DNA from: an uncultured Treponema sp.
GTDB lineage: Bacteria > Spirochaetota > Spirochaetia > Treponematales > Treponemataceae
NCBI GenBank assembly: GCA_949299755.1
Contig: CASGBA010000002.1
Location: forward strand, 1 to 64,000
Direction of reading: 5' to 3'
DNA: 64,000 bases
A program made the position numbers and the translations under genes. Below the pieces are notes generated by a model that searched no databases, was not told the origin of the DNA, and saw only the letters and a program-made list of their open reading frames with translations. Shown piece after piece: positions 53,229 to 61,089 of the stretch; the stretch's first letter is position 1; each line of letters begins with the position of its first letter.

Positions 53229-54077
53229 TCAAAGACCCAGGTAACACCCTTGATTGAGTATGGATTCCACCCGTGTAAGAACCCGGCGCGCCCTGCCCCG
53301 GTCGCTGTCAGCCACAGCTGCCGCAAGATAATTGGAAAGGCACAGTGTCGCCGCGAAGGAATTTTTATACGTAACACTCGAAATGGCACAGGGCAGGATT
53401 ATATCCCCGTAGGTTTTTACGGCGGAATAATTCAAGCTGGTTATCAGAATTACCTTAACCCCTTCCTTCCTCATCCAAGCTATGGCGGAAGCTGCGGATC
53501 TGGAATATCTCGGAAAAAGATAAGCGATGCAAACATCACCCTTTGTAGCGTCCGCTATTTCTTCCGGATAAATCATACCTGTAGACTGTACCAAACGGAC
53601 ATTATCTTTTATTTCCCCAATTCTAGAAGCAAGATAATGTGCCATGGCATAGGAGCTGCGCATACCCAAAATATAAATTTTATTGGATGAGGAAATGAAA
53701 TTCACCGCTGTCTCCAAATCATGTTCATTCTGGGCTGAAAGGGTTTCCTGTATATTCCGGATATCAAGAGCAAAGGATTTTGTAAGAAGCTGATTGGCAG
53801 GTATTTCACCACCTGAGCTTTCAAGTCTTTCAGGCAGTGCGGCCTTATTTTGGATGTTATTCTGAAAATCTTTTTGCATTTCAGAATAACCACTGTAATC
53901 AAGTATCCGTGCAAAACGGATTACAGTTGTAGTACTGACTCCTATGCGCTCCGAAAGTTCCTGAAGGGAACAAAAAGCGGCCACATCAGGATGGTCCATC
54001 AAATAACCTGCAACCATTTTTTGCGAATGAGTGAATTCGCTGTAACGTTCGTTTAACTTGGAAACAAAATCTATCAT
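53229..54077 (-). CDS. RpiR/MurR-family transcriptional regulator
   Basis: The protein (282 residues from the chosen start) has an N-terminal RpiR helix-turn-helix domain (about 1-75; FTHSQKMVAGYLMDHPD and GVSTTTVIRFARILDYSGY) and a C-terminal SIS sugar-phosphate-type sensor domain (about 120-260; IYILGMRSSYAMAHYLASR, KGDVCIAYLFPRYS, EGVKVILITS). Such regulators respond to phosphorylated sugars or acids. The ATG at 54077 is chosen because AAGGA lies about 7 bases upstream; an in-frame extension of 16 codons exists. A perfect palindrome lies 17-32 bases before the start. It is the natural candidate to control gdhA, the glycerate kinase/enolase pair and the TRAP operon around it. Confidence 0.9.
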   Translation of the reverse strand: MIDFVSKLNERYSEFTHSQKMVAGYLMDHPDVAAFCSLQELSERIGVSTTTVIRFARILDYSGYSEMQKDFQNNIQNKAALPERLESSGGEIPANQLLTKSFALDIRNIQETLSAQNEHDLETAVNFISSSNKIYILGMRSSYAMAHYLASRIGEIKDNVRLVQSTGMIYPEEIADATKGDVCIAYLFPRYSRSAASAIAWMRKEGVKVILITSLNYSAVKTYGDIILPCAISSVTYKNSFAATLCLSNYLAAAVADSDRGRARRVLTRVESILNQGCYLGL

Positions 54078-54093
54078 AACATCCTTGTTAAAT

Positions 54094-54109
54094 TTTCTAA
54101 TTTTAGAAA
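54094..54109. promoter_or_regulatory. Perfect palindrome before the RpiR gene
   Basis: TTTCTAATTTTAGAAA is a perfect 16-bp palindrome in the leader of the regulator gene, just downstream of a TATAAT-like -10 (minus strand). It is a likely autoregulatory site but differs from the 16-bp element shared by gdhA and the TRAP operon. Confidence 0.5.
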
Positions 54110-54205
54110 CATTATAAACTAACAATTCAAAATGATAAAAGTCATTCTTGCTTTTGTCAAGTTTTAAATACTTTATCAGAGGATTTATTTGCCGGTATTA
54201 CGGGA

Positions 54206-54235
54206 ACAAAAAAGGGCGGCCGTTAAGCCGCCCCA
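54206..54235 (-). terminator. Terminator of the TRAP operon
   Basis: GGGCGGC (54214-54220) and GCCGCCC (54227-54233) form a 7-bp GC-only stem, followed on the minus strand by six T. It separates dctQ from the regulator gene. Confidence 0.8.
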
Positions 54236-54261
54236 AGAGAGAGCACAGAAATAAGCGGAAG

Positions 54262-54843
54262 TTACTTAGGTTCATCAACCTTATTGAATTCTTCAGCTAC
54301 TTTTTCAACCTCGGATTCGATGGCAACAGTATAAGCGTCGTTTGTCACTCCAATTTCCTTTCCTTCCCTGTAATCCTTCAAATCTGAAAGAACATTGCGC
54401 AATTCATAAATCGAAATAAAGAAAAACGAAAACGGAATAGCCGCATAAAGCAACGGGTAAGGAAGTCCCGTAGCAGGGGTACTCCTTCCAATTCCATCTA
54501 CGACCTGACGTATACCGATGTAAACAACCATAACGGATACGACATACAGAAGAACCTGCGCGACAAGAGTGAAAAGCTGCTCCAGTTCTTTCGGCATCAT
54601 TTTCTTGAAAATTACAATACTGACATGCCCACGTTCCAAGGCAATGACGGACGTACTCATCAGGCAGAACCATACCAAAAGAAACTTCATGAATTCCTCA
54701 GACCATGTAAGAGAGCTATTCAAGACATACCGACAGAATACATGCGCCCAAGCCGTCACAAGCATTACAATGCCGACAGCAACTATCAGAACCTTCAGGA
54801 ACAATCTTATTCCCGGAATAATCCTGTCAAGAAATTTCAGCAT
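54262..54843 (-). CDS. TRAP transporter small permease (DctQ type)
   Basis: The protein (193 residues from the chosen start) has four hydrophobic membrane segments and the DctQ signature with SSLTWSEEFMKFLLVW and LERGHVSI. It pairs with the large permease DctM to move a substrate supplied by DctP, driven by an ion gradient. The C-terminal cytoplasmic tail of about 40 residues is charged. The ATG at 54843 has AAGGAG 8 bases upstream. It is the last gene of the operon, 19 bases after dctP, and a strong terminator follows. The gene order M-P-Q is unusual relative to the common P-Q-M. Confidence 0.9.
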   Translation of the reverse strand: MLKFLDRIIPGIRLFLKVLIVAVGIVMLVTAWAHVFCRYVLNSSLTWSEEFMKFLLVWFCLMSTSVIALERGHVSIVIFKKMMPKELEQLFTLVAQVLLYVVSVMVVYIGIRQVVDGIGRSTPATGLPYPLLYAAIPFSFFFISIYELRNVLSDLKDYREGKEIGVTNDAYTVAIESEVEKVAEEFNKVDEPK

Positions 54844-54862
54844 AAACTTCTCCTTAAAAATT

Positions 54863-55957
54863 TCAGTTGACACCCTTTGTCACATCCGACAGTACTTCTT
54901 CCATTCCGGCAAAGAAAGCGTCAACATACTCGCCGCCGATGGATTCCCGGACAGCCTCGGTAACCACGCCCTGGGTTGCCGCACGCATTTCTTCTTTTAC
55001 GCTGTCGTCCGGATCAAGAACTGTCATGCCTTTTTCCTGCAGAAGCTCTTTCAGCAAATCTTCACGCTCATAATTGCAGAAACGGCTGTAGTTCTGTCCT
55101 ATCAGGGCGCCTTTTATGATAATGGTCTGATATTCCGCAGGCAGGGAATTCCACCAGTCAAGGTTGGCTATGAGAGGCATCGTGTCATAGATGTGCCCCG
55201 TCAAAGTAAGGGCCTTTTGAACTTCATACATATTCAAGTCCCAGACATTGGCTATCGGATTCTCCTGGCCGTCAACAATTTTCTGTGAAAGAGCCATATA
55301 AAGTTCCGAGAAAGGAACGGGAGTAGGATTAGCACCTATGGTCTGGAAATTCAGGATATGCATCGGGGCAGCCATTGTCCTGAGCTTTACACCGGAAAAA
55401 TCGGAAATTGAAGCTATAGGTTTGGAAGCGGTTGTCGTGTGACGGAAGCCGTTCTCCATCCAAGCGAGACCTTTCATGTTGACTTCCTCAAGAGTAGCCA
55501 TCAGCTCCTCTCCTACATAGCTGTCCAACACCAACCAAGCCTCTTCGTAGCTTCCAAATAGGAAAGGAATATCCATGACCTGGAATTTATTCTGGTACAC
55601 GGTTATCGGGGCGAGAGAAGCGGTACACATCTCCAAAGTACCGGACTGAACCTGCTCAAGTGACATTTCCTCACTTCCAAGCTGACCGTTAGGATATATG
55701 TTCACTTCGATTTTTCCTAAAGACTGTTCCTCCACATATTTTTCCATCGCGAACAAACCGAGTGTCTGAGGATGATTGATGGAGTTACAGGCGCTTATTC
55801 TTATCGCGATATTTCCGAGTTCGGAAAGATCCCTGTGCGCCGTCACAACGGTACGCCGGGAATTCTTAACTAAACTGAAACACATGCAAAGAATCAACAA
55901 TCCCGTGGCAATCGCCATAACAACAACAAAAAAATTCGTTATCGCCTTTTTCATCAT
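54863..55957 (-). CDS. TRAP transporter solute receptor (DctP type)
   Basis: The 364-residue periplasmic binding protein has a long hydrophobic N-terminal segment (about 8-30) that may be an uncleaved anchor or signal peptide. Typical DctP features are IEVNIYPNGQLGSEEMSLEQVQSG shown by PNGQLGSEE, the conserved Arg in GVKLRTMAAP that pairs with a carboxylate, and SQKIVDGQENP. The conserved arginine indicates a carboxylic-acid-containing ligand. It lies between dctM and dctQ, 22 and 19 bases away. The ligand is probably an amino or hydroxy acid given the neighbouring cyclodeaminase-family enzyme and glutamate dehydrogenase, but this is inference. Confidence 0.92.
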   Translation of the reverse strand: MMKKAITNFFVVVMAIATGLLILCMCFSLVKNSRRTVVTAHRDLSELGNIAIRISACNSINHPQTLGLFAMEKYVEEQSLGKIEVNIYPNGQLGSEEMSLEQVQSGTLEMCTASLAPITVYQNKFQVMDIPFLFGSYEEAWLVLDSYVGEELMATLEEVNMKGLAWMENGFRHTTTASKPIASISDFSGVKLRTMAAPMHILNFQTIGANPTPVPFSELYMALSQKIVDGQENPIANVWDLNMYEVQKALTLTGHIYDTMPLIANLDWWNSLPAEYQTIIIKGALIGQNYSRFCNYEREDLLKELLQEKGMTVLDPDDSVKEEMRAATQGVVTEAVRESIGGEYVDAFFAGMEEVLSDVTKGVN

Positions 55958-55979
55958 TTGTTTTCTCCTAGTAAAAATT

Positions 55980-57254
55980 TTAGTATCCCATCAGTCTGGG
56001 CAGTGTCGTCACAAGAGGCGGAAAGAAAGTAAGAAGCAGCAGGATAATGATACACGCCGCTATATACGGAATCGCCTCTTTTACAGTTTCCTCTATAGTA
56101 ACACCAGCCGTCGGTGAAGTGACAAAAAGCGTGATTCCGAATGGAGGTGTCGCCAATCCGATGACAAGGTTCACGCAAATTATGATTCCGATATGCAGTG
56201 GATCGACACCGAGCTGCCAGGCTATAGGAGCGATTATGGGGGCAAGAATAACTATGGAAGCATAATCATCCATAAAGCATCCGCAAATCAACAGCACGAT
56301 ATTCACCAGGAGGAGGAAAAGCCAGACGGGCATTTGAGACATCGGTTCAATAAGGATACTGAGAACCCGTTCATTTGCGATGGCCCAGGCCATTACGCTT
56401 CCGGCACCGGCAAGAATCAAAACAAGTCCCGTTGTTGTCGTGGCTTCCATGAAAAGCTCCGGAATATCCTTCAACTTTATCGTCTTCTTTACAAAAAACG
56501 CTATTATAAAACTGTAAAGCACAGCGACAGCTGAAGCTTCGGTAATGGTAAATATACCGCTGAAAATTCCGCCGAGGATGATGACGGGAAGAATCAAAGC
56601 GGGAAGAGCCTTGATTGTGACGTCCCTCTTATGGGCCCATGTGCTTTTTCCGAATGAAGGATAATTACGCTTGACAGCGGTTCTGTGGGCTATCACCATT
56701 TCAGCGGCGGCTATCAAAATCGCCGGCACAACGGCGGCCAGGAACAAACCGGCGATTGACGTTCCGCCAACAGAAATGCTGTACATTATCATCAGAACTG
56801 ACGGAGGCATTATCGGCCCCAGCAACGCGGCGGAAGACATTGTTGCGGAAGCGAACGCGGGTGAGTAACCTTCTTTTTTCATCATAGGAATAAGGAATAC
56901 GCCAAGGGAAGCCGCGGATGCGACAGCGAGCCCAACGATAGAGCCCATGAGCAAAGACGCGCCTATTGTCACGATGGCGATTGCCCCTTTATAACGGCCG
57001 AAGAACGCATTCACAAAGTCAATCAGCAGCTGGAGCAAACCTCCCCGCAACATAAGCTGTCCTGTGATAACAAAAAAAGGTACAGCGAGGAAAGAAAAGC
57101 TGTTCATTCCCTCATACAACTTTGTTCCGACAATCGTAATGTCATAACCCATGACGAGCATATAAACGCTTGAGCTGACAATAAGATTGTAGGCAATCGG
57201 AACACCCATTATCATAAGGGCAAAAAAGCAGATAACCATTATGCCTAGTTCCAT
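55980..57254 (-). CDS. TRAP transporter large permease (DctM type)
   Basis: The 424-residue inner-membrane protein has about a dozen hydrophobic segments and the DctM pattern: VPFFVITGQLMLRGGL, a GSIVGLAVASAASLG segment, PPSVLMIMYSISVGG and GCFMDDYASIVILAPI. It forms the translocation channel with DctQ. AAGGAGG precedes the ATG. It is the second gene in the operon, after the ornithine-cyclodeaminase-family gene, with a hairpin-containing gap of 95 bases between them. Confidence 0.93.
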   Translation of the reverse strand: MELGIMVICFFALMIMGVPIAYNLIVSSSVYMLVMGYDITIVGTKLYEGMNSFSFLAVPFFVITGQLMLRGGLLQLLIDFVNAFFGRYKGAIAIVTIGASLLMGSIVGLAVASAASLGVFLIPMMKKEGYSPAFASATMSSAALLGPIMPPSVLMIMYSISVGGTSIAGLFLAAVVPAILIAAAEMVIAHRTAVKRNYPSFGKSTWAHKRDVTIKALPALILPVIILGGIFSGIFTITEASAVAVLYSFIIAFFVKKTIKLKDIPELFMEATTTTGLVLILAGAGSVMAWAIANERVLSILIEPMSQMPVWLFLLLVNIVLLICGCFMDDYASIVILAPIIAPIAWQLGVDPLHIGIIICVNLVIGLATPPFGITLFVTSPTAGVTIEETVKEAIPYIAACIIILLLLTFFPPLVTTLPRLMGY

Positions 57255-57290
57255 AATTCCTCCTTCATAAATAAAAACCAGGTCAAACTG

Positions 57291-57346
57291 AAAAATACGG
57301 TGAAACCTCCCGCATCAAAATCCCGCGGGAAATTCCACCGCAGTAT
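57291..57346 (-). terminator. Imperfect hairpin between the cyclodeaminase-family gene and dctM
   Basis: On the minus strand an outer ATAC/GTAT and GGTG/CACC stem encloses an inner CCCGC/GCGGG stem (57309-57313, 57325-57329) and is followed by five T. It may be an attenuator that lowers transporter expression relative to the enzyme. Confidence 0.4.
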
Positions 57347-57349
57347 TTT

Positions 57350-58477
57350 TTATTCCTTCATTTGATACGGTTCATCCCACAGAAGAAGCTTTGTTCCTAT
57401 ACCTTTGTCCAAAGCAGTCTTCCACAGGTCATAGCCGAGACCGACATCGAAGGTAGCCATGCCGCAGGCAACAAATGTAACACGCTCGTCATCGCTTTCA
57501 CGGCCGGGACGTGTTTTCAGAATCACATCACCGATACTGGTGGAATCCTTCAGCGCCGGCAGTTTTCCGTCATCAATCAACGTGTAAATCGGCCCGCCGA
57601 TTACAGCCGCATAACCGGCCTTCTTGTCTCCTGACTCGACGGCTTCCTGCACATAAGCTTCATGAAGCCTGACATTATCGTATATGAGTTTTGTGCTCGT
57701 CCAATAAGAATCATCAAACTGGACAGGCCCGGAAATCAAAACGGTACACCCTTTTTTAATCCACTCATCCTTCAGGATAAGAGGTTTAAGGCGGGAAGCG
57801 GCGACAGTAACCACATCAGCGTTTTTCAAAGCAAGTTCAAGATCCGTGACGCCCTCCCCCTTTATTCCTGTTTCCTTTTCCGCCCAGGCGGCGAAATCCT
57901 TTGACTTTTCCTCAAAAAGGTCAAAGCAGAAAACTTTTTCCAGCGAAGGAAGCTGGGAGGCTATCGAACGGAAGCAGGACTTGTTTATAGGTCCGCAACC
58001 AAGCACGGCGCACACCTTCGAGTCTTTGCGGGCAAGATGACGCGCGGCTACGCCTGGAACAGCGCCTGTCCTCGCGGCGCTCAGAAGGTTCGCCGACATG
58101 AAAGCGAGAGGCTCCCCCGTATCCTTGTCATTCAGTGTCACGGTGAGAACCGACCGGGGCAGCCCTTTTGAAGGATTCGCGGCATTGGAACCGTACCATT
58201 TCTGCCCGCAGATATCAAAACGGCCGCCAAGATAAGCCGGCATGGCGACAAAACGCCTGTCGGGACCCGCCACAGGCATATTCGGGAACGGGGTTTCCTT
58301 CGGGAAAACAATTCCCAAACCATGGCTGTTATGATTAGGACCACCCATAAGATAATCACCCTGACTCAACAACTTGAAAACTTCTTCGGCATTATCAACG
58401 CATTTTTTCGCATCCAAAACACCGGCAGCTATTGTGTCGGCCTCGGACAAATACAAAAATTCTGTTTTTTTCGCCAT
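57350..58477 (-). CDS. Ornithine cyclodeaminase/mu-crystallin family protein
   Basis: The protein (375 residues from the chosen start) has the family's substrate part (about 1-130; FVAMPAYLGGRFDICGQKWYGSN, split here as FVAMPAYLGG and GQKWYGSN) and an NAD-binding Rossmann part with VCAVLGCGPINKSCF and LKNADVVTVAAS. LLSAARTGAVPGVAARHLA is the typical Arg-containing active-site region. Members include ornithine cyclodeaminase, ketimine/pyrroline-carboxylate reductases and the opine-like enzyme SbnB, so the reaction is open; a database label for close relatives is tyramine oxidase subunit B. GGAGGAG precedes the ATG at 58477. It leads the operon with DctMPQ and probably acts first on the imported compound. 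Confidence 0.85.
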   Translation of the reverse strand: MAKKTEFLYLSEADTIAAGVLDAKKCVDNAEEVFKLLSQGDYLMGGPNHNSHGLGIVFPKETPFPNMPVAGPDRRFVAMPAYLGGRFDICGQKWYGSNAANPSKGLPRSVLTVTLNDKDTGEPLAFMSANLLSAARTGAVPGVAARHLARKDSKVCAVLGCGPINKSCFRSIASQLPSLEKVFCFDLFEEKSKDFAAWAEKETGIKGEGVTDLELALKNADVVTVAASRLKPLILKDEWIKKGCTVLISGPVQFDDSYWTSTKLIYDNVRLHEAYVQEAVESGDKKAGYAAVIGGPIYTLIDDGKLPALKDSTSIGDVILKTRPGRESDDERVTFVACGMATFDVGLGYDLWKTALDKGIGTKLLLWDEPYQMKE

Positions 58478-58538
58478 TGCTTCTCCTCCGTAAAAACAGC
58501 TTATCAATCTGTTTATGATATGACATATCTATAACAAA

Positions 58539-58590
58539 TTGTTTTATTTAGTACTTTTTGTAGTATAAGACCTAAAATTCAGGATGTCAA
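58539..58590 (-). promoter_or_regulatory. Strong TRAP-operon promoter with the shared 16-bp element
   Basis: On the minus strand TTGACA (58585-58590) and TATACT (58562-58567) are exactly 17 bases apart. TTGTTTTATTTAGTAC (58539-58554) lies on the expected start site and is identical to 51860-51875 at gdhA. The spacer begins TCCTGAATTT, also shared with gdhA. Confidence 0.75.
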
Positions 58591-58663
58591 ATTTTATTTT
58601 TAATTGTTTGCAAATAATTGCCGGATAAAAAGGACAATTTACAAGATGAATTTGATAATGAGA

Positions 58664-58692
58664 TTGAAAAAAAAAAATCAATATGTTAGAAT
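58664..58692 (+). promoter_or_regulatory. tRNA-Arg promoter
   Basis: TTGAAA (58664-58669) and TAGAAT (58687-58692) are 17 bases apart; the tRNA begins 11 bases after the -10. The rest of the 58591-58663 stretch is AT-rich with nothing else recognisable. Confidence 0.6.
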
Positions 58693-58703
58693 CAGAATAT
58701 ATT

Positions 58704-58777
58704 GATCCATTAGCTCAGATGGATAGAGCGGCTGCCTCCTAAGCAGCAGGTCGGACGTTCGAATCGTCTATGGGTCA
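58704..58777 (+). tRNA. tRNA-Arg (anticodon CCT)
   Basis: Acceptor GATCCAT pairs with ATGGGTC (one G-T pair). The anticodon stem GCTGC/GCAGC encloses CTCCTAA, giving anticodon CCT. The T loop contains GTTCGAATC. CCA is not encoded. The last 10 bases overlap, on the opposite strand, the 3' end of the amino-acid ABC ATPase gene. Confidence 0.95.
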
Positions 58778-59535
58778 TCGCTGTAACGCTTTAAAAAGGC
58801 TTTTGTGCGTTCATTTTTCGGGTTTTCAACCACATCCACCGCGGCACCTTCTTCCACAATAAGGCCCCCGTCCATGAATATAATCCTGTCCGACACATCC
58901 CTGGCAAAGGGAATTTCATGGGTTACAATCACCATGGTCATTTTTTCGGCGGCAAGGGACCGGATAACCCTCAGTATTTCCCCGGTAAGCTCCGGGTCAA
59001 GGGCACTGGTGGGCTCATCAAAAAAGAGAACCTCCGGCTCAAGAGCGAGTGCCCGGGCAATGGAAACACGCTGTTGCTGACCGCCGGAAAGCTCATAAGG
59101 GTAAGAGCCGGCTTTTTCATATAATCCCATCTTTGTAAGAAGCTTAAAGGCTTTTTCCTCCGCATCTTTGCGCTCCAAACCGAGAACATGAATCTGGGCT
59201 TCAGTTATATTCCTCAGAACGGAAAAATGCGGAAAGAGATTGAAATTCTGGAAAACAAGTCCCACCTTCAGACAAATACGGCGGAGGGTTTCCCGGTCGG
59301 CGTAAACACCGTCTTTTACCATCACCTGGCCGGCGACAGTAATAGTACCCTTCTCCACCTTTTCAAGCTGGGTTACAGAACGCAAAAGGGTAGATTTCCC
59401 CGAGCCGGACGGGCCTATAATCGAGACGACCTCCCCCTTCCTTACGGAAAAGGAAAAATCCTTTATGACTTTCAGCGGACCGTAGGATTTGGAAAGATGT
59501 GAAACTGAAATAATTTCTTCATTATCCTGATTCAT
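58768..59535 (-). CDS. Polar amino-acid ABC transporter ATP-binding protein
   Basis: The protein (255 residues from the chosen start) powers import by ATP hydrolysis. Motifs: Walker A GPSGSGKST, Q-loop FQNFNLFPH, signature LSGGQQQR, Walker B VLFFDEPTSALD and the switch His in VTHEIPFARD. It belongs to the GlnQ/HisP family. An ATG at 59535 is taken as start; a GTG three codons earlier is possible. The final codons and the TAG stop are formed by the 3' end of the tRNA-Arg gene on the other strand. It is the last gene of argG-receptor-permease-ATPase in this direction. Confidence 0.93.
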   Translation of the reverse strand: MNQDNEEIISVSHLSKSYGPLKVIKDFSFSVRKGEVVSIIGPSGSGKSTLLRSVTQLEKVEKGTITVAGQVMVKDGVYADRETLRRICLKVGLVFQNFNLFPHFSVLRNITEAQIHVLGLERKDAEEKAFKLLTKMGLYEKAGSYPYELSGGQQQRVSIARALALEPEVLFFDEPTSALDPELTGEILRVIRSLAAEKMTMVIVTHEIPFARDVSDRIIFMDGGLIVEEGAAVDVVENPKNERTKAFLKRYSDDP

Positions 59536-59547
59536 ACCCCACACCTT

Positions 59548-60198
59548 TCACCTGTAATACGATAATTTCTTTTCAGCGACGGAAAATGCCTTGGCCACAG
59601 CCCAATTCATAATGAAATAGAATACACCGGCCACAAAAATCGGCGTTGTCGAAAACTTCTGGGAAGAGGCGGTTTTCGCATAATGAAACAATTCCGGGAC
59701 GGCAAGCGTTGACGCAAGGGCCGTATCCTTGACCAGAGTGATGACTTCGTTTGACAGCGCAGGAAGAATCCGTTTGACGACCTGGGGCAGAACAATCCTG
59801 AAAAAGGTCTGGTTTTTCGTAAACCCGAGAACCTTTCCCGCCTCATACTGACCCTTAGGAATCGACTCGATTCCGCCGCGGTAAATTTCCGCGAAATAGG
59901 CGGCGTAGTTCAGCACAAAGGCAATTATGACGGCGACAAACCTGTCATATGCGACATCTATATTAAGGGCCAGAAAAATCTTCAGCGGAACATAAAAAAC
60001 AAATATAAGCTGGAGAATCAGCGGAGTACCGCGCATAATCAGCAGGTATCCGCTTATAAATATACGGAGAGGGGCGCATTTAGACATCCGAGCCAAAGCC
60101 ACCGGAAGCGCCAGGGGAATGGCAAAAAGCAGCGTAAGAAAAAATATTTCCAACGAGACAAGACTTTCCGCAGCCATGTCCATGAGCATTTTTGCCAT
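59548..60198 (-). CDS. Polar amino-acid ABC transporter permease
   Basis: The 216-residue inner-membrane protein has about five hydrophobic segments and the HisM/GlnP-type pattern: LLIMRGTPLILQL, AYFAEIYRGGIESIPKGQYEAG with the EAG ATPase-docking loop, and PQVVKRILPALSNEVITLVKDT. As the only permease gene here, it probably works as a homodimer. It lies 12 bases before the ATPase gene and 33 bases after the receptor gene. Confidence 0.92.
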   Translation of the reverse strand: MAKMLMDMAAESLVSLEIFFLTLLFAIPLALPVALARMSKCAPLRIFISGYLLIMRGTPLILQLIFVFYVPLKIFLALNIDVAYDRFVAVIIAFVLNYAAYFAEIYRGGIESIPKGQYEAGKVLGFTKNQTFFRIVLPQVVKRILPALSNEVITLVKDTALASTLAVPELFHYAKTASSQKFSTTPIFVAGVFYFIMNWAVAKAFSVAEKKLSYYR

Positions 60199-60231
60199 AC
60201 AACCCCTCTAAAAAAAGCTGTTCAGCGGAAG

Positions 60232-61035
60232 TTATTTTCCAATAACTGAAATATCCGATCCGAACCACTTTTCGGAATAAGAAGCCACTGTTCCGTCAGC
60301 GGCCATTTCTTCAAGAACCTGCTGGACCTTATCCCTCAGCATAACATCGTTTTTGCGGAAGCCGATACCGTAATTTTCAGGGGCAAGGGACTCAGTTAAG
60401 ATGCGGAAATCCTTTCCGGAACGGTTGATACTGTCATTCGCCACAAGCAAATCCATGACAACACCGTCCACACCCTTCAGCTCAAGATCAAGGAGAGCGG
60501 TAAGATTGTCCTTGAACTCCGCGACGCTGGAAAGAGACGCCTTGAATTCAACAGCTGAATCCAACGCCGCCTGGGCGGATGAACCGGCCTGAAGTCCGAT
60601 TGTTTTTCCTTTGAGATCCTCAAGGGTATTATAAGGTGAATCAGAGCGAACGACAATCACCTGGGCATTCCGCAGATAGGGTTTTGAGAAACACAGGGCT
60701 TCTTCCCTCTCCGGGGTCATAGTGAAACCGTTCCAGATGCAGTCGATTTTCCTGGTGTTGAGCTCCATTTCCTTCGCCGCCCAGTCAATAGGCTGAAGAA
60801 CCAATTCAACGCCCATTCTCCGGCAGGCTTCCCTGGCCAAATCCACATCATAACCGACAATCTCGTTATCCTCATTGCGGAAACCCATCGGCGGGAAAGA
60901 ATCGTCAAGTCCCATGATGAATGTCCCTTTTTCCATGACGTAATCAAGGGATTCATCCACGGCATCTTTTTTTCCGCCGGCGAACACCATTGCAACCGCA
61001 CATACCATAAATAATATCACGGTTATTTTTTTCAT
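60232..61035 (-). CDS. Polar amino-acid ABC transporter binding protein
   Basis: The 267-residue family 3 solute-binding protein has a signal peptide (MKKITVILFMVCAVAMVFAGG) and the family pattern FPPMGFRNEDNEIVGYDVDLA, shown by its ends FPPMGF and GYDVDLA, with WNGFTMTPEREEAL and YNTLEDLKGKTIGLQAGS. The signal ends AGGKK without a lipobox Cys, so it is periplasmic or loosely bound. Ligand identity cannot be read; location right after argG (54-base gap) makes arginine, citrulline or another arginine-pathway amino acid a reasonable guess. GGAGG precedes the ATG. Confidence 0.9.
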   Translation of the reverse strand: MKKITVILFMVCAVAMVFAGGKKDAVDESLDYVMEKGTFIMGLDDSFPPMGFRNEDNEIVGYDVDLAREACRRMGVELVLQPIDWAAKEMELNTRKIDCIWNGFTMTPEREEALCFSKPYLRNAQVIVVRSDSPYNTLEDLKGKTIGLQAGSSAQAALDSAVEFKASLSSVAEFKDNLTALLDLELKGVDGVVMDLLVANDSINRSGKDFRILTESLAPENYGIGFRKNDVMLRDKVQQVLEEMAADGTVASYSEKWFGSDISVIGK

Positions 61036-61089
61036 TTTTTCCTCCGGAATATCAAAAATATTTCTGCAATTCAGAATAAACGGACGGCA

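Noticed and set aside
58704-58777. tRNA-Arg as a prophage or integrative-element attachment site
   Set aside because: No integrase gene and no repeat of the tRNA 3' end were noticed within the window.
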